64,000 bases of DNA from CAVRQM01 sp965246915 (GTDB lineage Bacteria > Pseudomonadota > Alphaproteobacteria > Acetobacterales > Acetobacteraceae): positions 82,949 through 146,948 of the forward strand of contig CBDFGB010000009.1 in assembly GCA_965246915.1 (NCBI GenBank). The letters are read 5' to 3'. Position 1 is the stretch's first letter, and each line of letters opens with the position of its first letter. A program made the position numbers and the translations under genes. The notes beneath the pieces were generated by a model, which had not been told where the DNA came from, did no database searches, and worked only from the letters and a program-made list of their open reading frames with translations. Shown here piece by piece: positions 62,699-64,000 of the stretch.

Positions 62699-64000
62699 TC
62701 ACGACTCCGCGCGACCAACCCCGTGATAGGCAAAGCCGGAAGCGCGCATCGCCACAGGATCGTAGACGTTGCGCAGGTCGACGATGATTGAACCGCGCAT
62801 GGCCTCGCGCAGCCGCTGCGGCGCCAGGGCCCTGAACTCGTTCCATTCGGTGACCAGAACCAGCATGTCGGCACCGGTCGCCGCCTCGATCGCGCTGCGG
62901 CGGAACTCCACCGTCTTCGGCAGCATCGGCCGCGCCTGCTCCATACCTTCTGGGTCGAACACCGCGACCTCGGCCCCGTCCTCGATCAGGTGCATAACGA
63001 TCGGCACCGACGGGGCGTCGCGCATATCGTCCGTCTCCGGCTTGAACGTGAGGCCGAGCACCGCGATCCTCATGCCGCGCACGGTCCCGCCGGCGGCCTG
63101 CACGATCCGGTTGCCCATGCTGGCCTTGCGCGCGTCGTTGACCGCGACCACCGCCTCGACCAGCCGGCTCGGCGCGCCGGCATCTTGGGCGATGCGCACC
63201 AGCGCCAGCGTGTCCTTGGGAAAGCAGCTGCCGCCGAAACCCGGCCCGGGATGGAGGAATTTCCGGCCGATACGCCCGTCGAGCCCTATGCCGCGGGCCA
63301 CGTCGTGCACATCGGCACCCACTTTCTCGCACAGATCGGCCATCTCGTTGATGAAGGTGACCTTCATCGCGAGGAACGAGTTGGCAGCGTATTTCACCAA
63401 TTCGGACGTTTCGATCGCCGTGAAGACGATCGGCGCCTCGATCAGATACAGCGGCCGGTAAAGCCGCCGCATCACCTCACGCGCGCGGTCGCTCTCGGCA
63501 CCGATCACCACGCGGTCGGGCCGCATGAAGTCGCCGATGGCACTTCCCCTCGCGAAGGAATTCCGGATTGGAGGCGACGTCGAACGCGAGATCCGGTCGC
63601 GCCTGCCGCACGATGCGCTCGATCTTGCGGCCGGTGCCGACCGGCACCGTGCTTTTCGTCACGATTACGGCATAGTCGGTCAAACACGCCGCGACCTGCT
63701 CGGCGGCGGCGAACACATAAGACAGATCCGCGTGGCCATCGCCCCGACGGCTCGGCGTGCCCACCGCGATGAACACCGCCTCCGCACCGGCGACCGCCGC
63801 GCTGAGATCCCGGCCGAAGCTCAGGCGTCCGGCCGCGACATTCTCGCTCACCAACGATCCAGACCGGGCTCGTAGATCGGCATGCGACCCTCGCGCAGCG
63901 CGGCGAACTTCGCCTCGTCCGCTTCGACCACGGCGACGTCGACGCCGAATTCCGCGAAGCACGCGCCGGAGACGAGCCCGACATAGCCGCCACCGATCAT
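62699..64000 (-). pseudogene. ugd: UDP-glucose 6-dehydrogenase gene with two frameshifts, 5' end at window edge
   Basis: The gene makes UDP-glucuronate from UDP-glucose for polysaccharide synthesis. Three segments in different frames line up with the family: MIGGGYVGLVSGACFAEFG to IYEPGLD (64000 to about 63857), LVSENVAAGRLSF through the NAD and substrate region to ASNPEFLREG (about 63857-63550), then AIGDFMRPDRVVIGAES to the end at 62699. The last segment includes the catalytic Cys in GPGFGGSCFPKDTL. The first shift fits loss of one base near 63855; the second fits one extra base in a run of four at 63546-63549. The two shifts compensate, so the rest of the frame is preserved. Sequencing error is a serious alternative to real inactivation. 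Confidence 0.85.

Noticed and set aside
62990..63772. Long open frame on the plus strand opposite the UDP-glucose dehydrogenase gene
   Set aside because: It is the antisense reading of a conserved gene and its translation is low-complexity His/Arg/Ala-rich.

Overview
The window is GC-rich DNA, almost all coding, from what is probably an alphaproteobacterium. A Rhodospirillales or Acetobacteraceae-like host is my inference. It rests on the dusB-ntrB-ntrC block beside a fused ispDF, the small PurL with PurS and PurQ followed by bolA and a monothiol glutaredoxin, the dcd-murA pair beside a tRNA-Thr gene, and the many GTG starts with 4-nt overlaps. No rRNA gene, CRISPR array or phage structural gene was seen.

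Layout. 1-2.4 kb: end of a ProV-type ATPase and a double-length ProW-type permease. 2.5-4.1 kb: a degraded zone with a complete 858-bp IS5-family element, a fragment of a second transposase and a shattered ribB pseudogene. 4.3-22.2 kb: an accessory catabolic island with GntR and TetR regulators, a sugar-type ABC importer, a Zn-alcohol dehydrogenase, a TIM-barrel isomerase, two SDR/AKR-type reductases, an acyl-CoA dehydrogenase, a CoA-transferase, a GMC oxidoreductase, a DUF993 aldolase-like protein and an enoyl-CoA hydratase. 22.7-27.7 kb: core genes ntrC, ntrB, dusB, ispDF. 27.7-39.3 kb: small proteins, a PaiB-like protein, a degenerate histidine kinase, a TVP38/flavoprotein pair, an intact histidine kinase and a TPR/SPINDLY glycosyltransferase. 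39.4-44.3 kb: grxD, bolA, purL, purQ, purS, headed by a VapBC-type module with two antitoxins, then a glutathione S-transferase pseudogene. 44.3-54.9 kb: assorted oxidoreductases, MarR, a glycosyltransferase-methyltransferase fusion, response regulators, a UppP-like phosphatase and an SGNH hydrolase. 55.1-59.9 kb: tRNA-Thr, dcd, murA, rsmD, a pseudouridine synthase, a PuuD-like amidotransferase, tadA. 59.9-64 kb: the edge of a polysaccharide locus (RgpF-like, methyltransferase-glycosyltransferase fusion, UDP-glucose dehydrogenase with two frameshifts).

How the parts work together. The most interesting stretch is the island at 5.5-22.2 kb. Three of its promoter regions carry the same near-palindrome, GTAACYARACGGTTM: before the ABC importer, between the acyl-CoA dehydrogenase and CoA-transferase operons, and between the DUF993 and enoyl-CoA hydratase genes. 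This suggests one regulator, most simply the TetR protein encoded in the middle of the island, controls the whole set. The enzymes fit uptake of a polyol- or sugar-like molecule, its oxidation and carbon-carbon cleavage, and CoA-dependent beta-oxidation-like processing of an acid product. The substrate cannot be read from the sequence.

A second notable arrangement is the purine operon. Its first gene, purS, overlaps the stop codon of a PIN-domain toxin by 4 nt, so toxin-antitoxin and purine synthesis genes appear to be co-transcribed.
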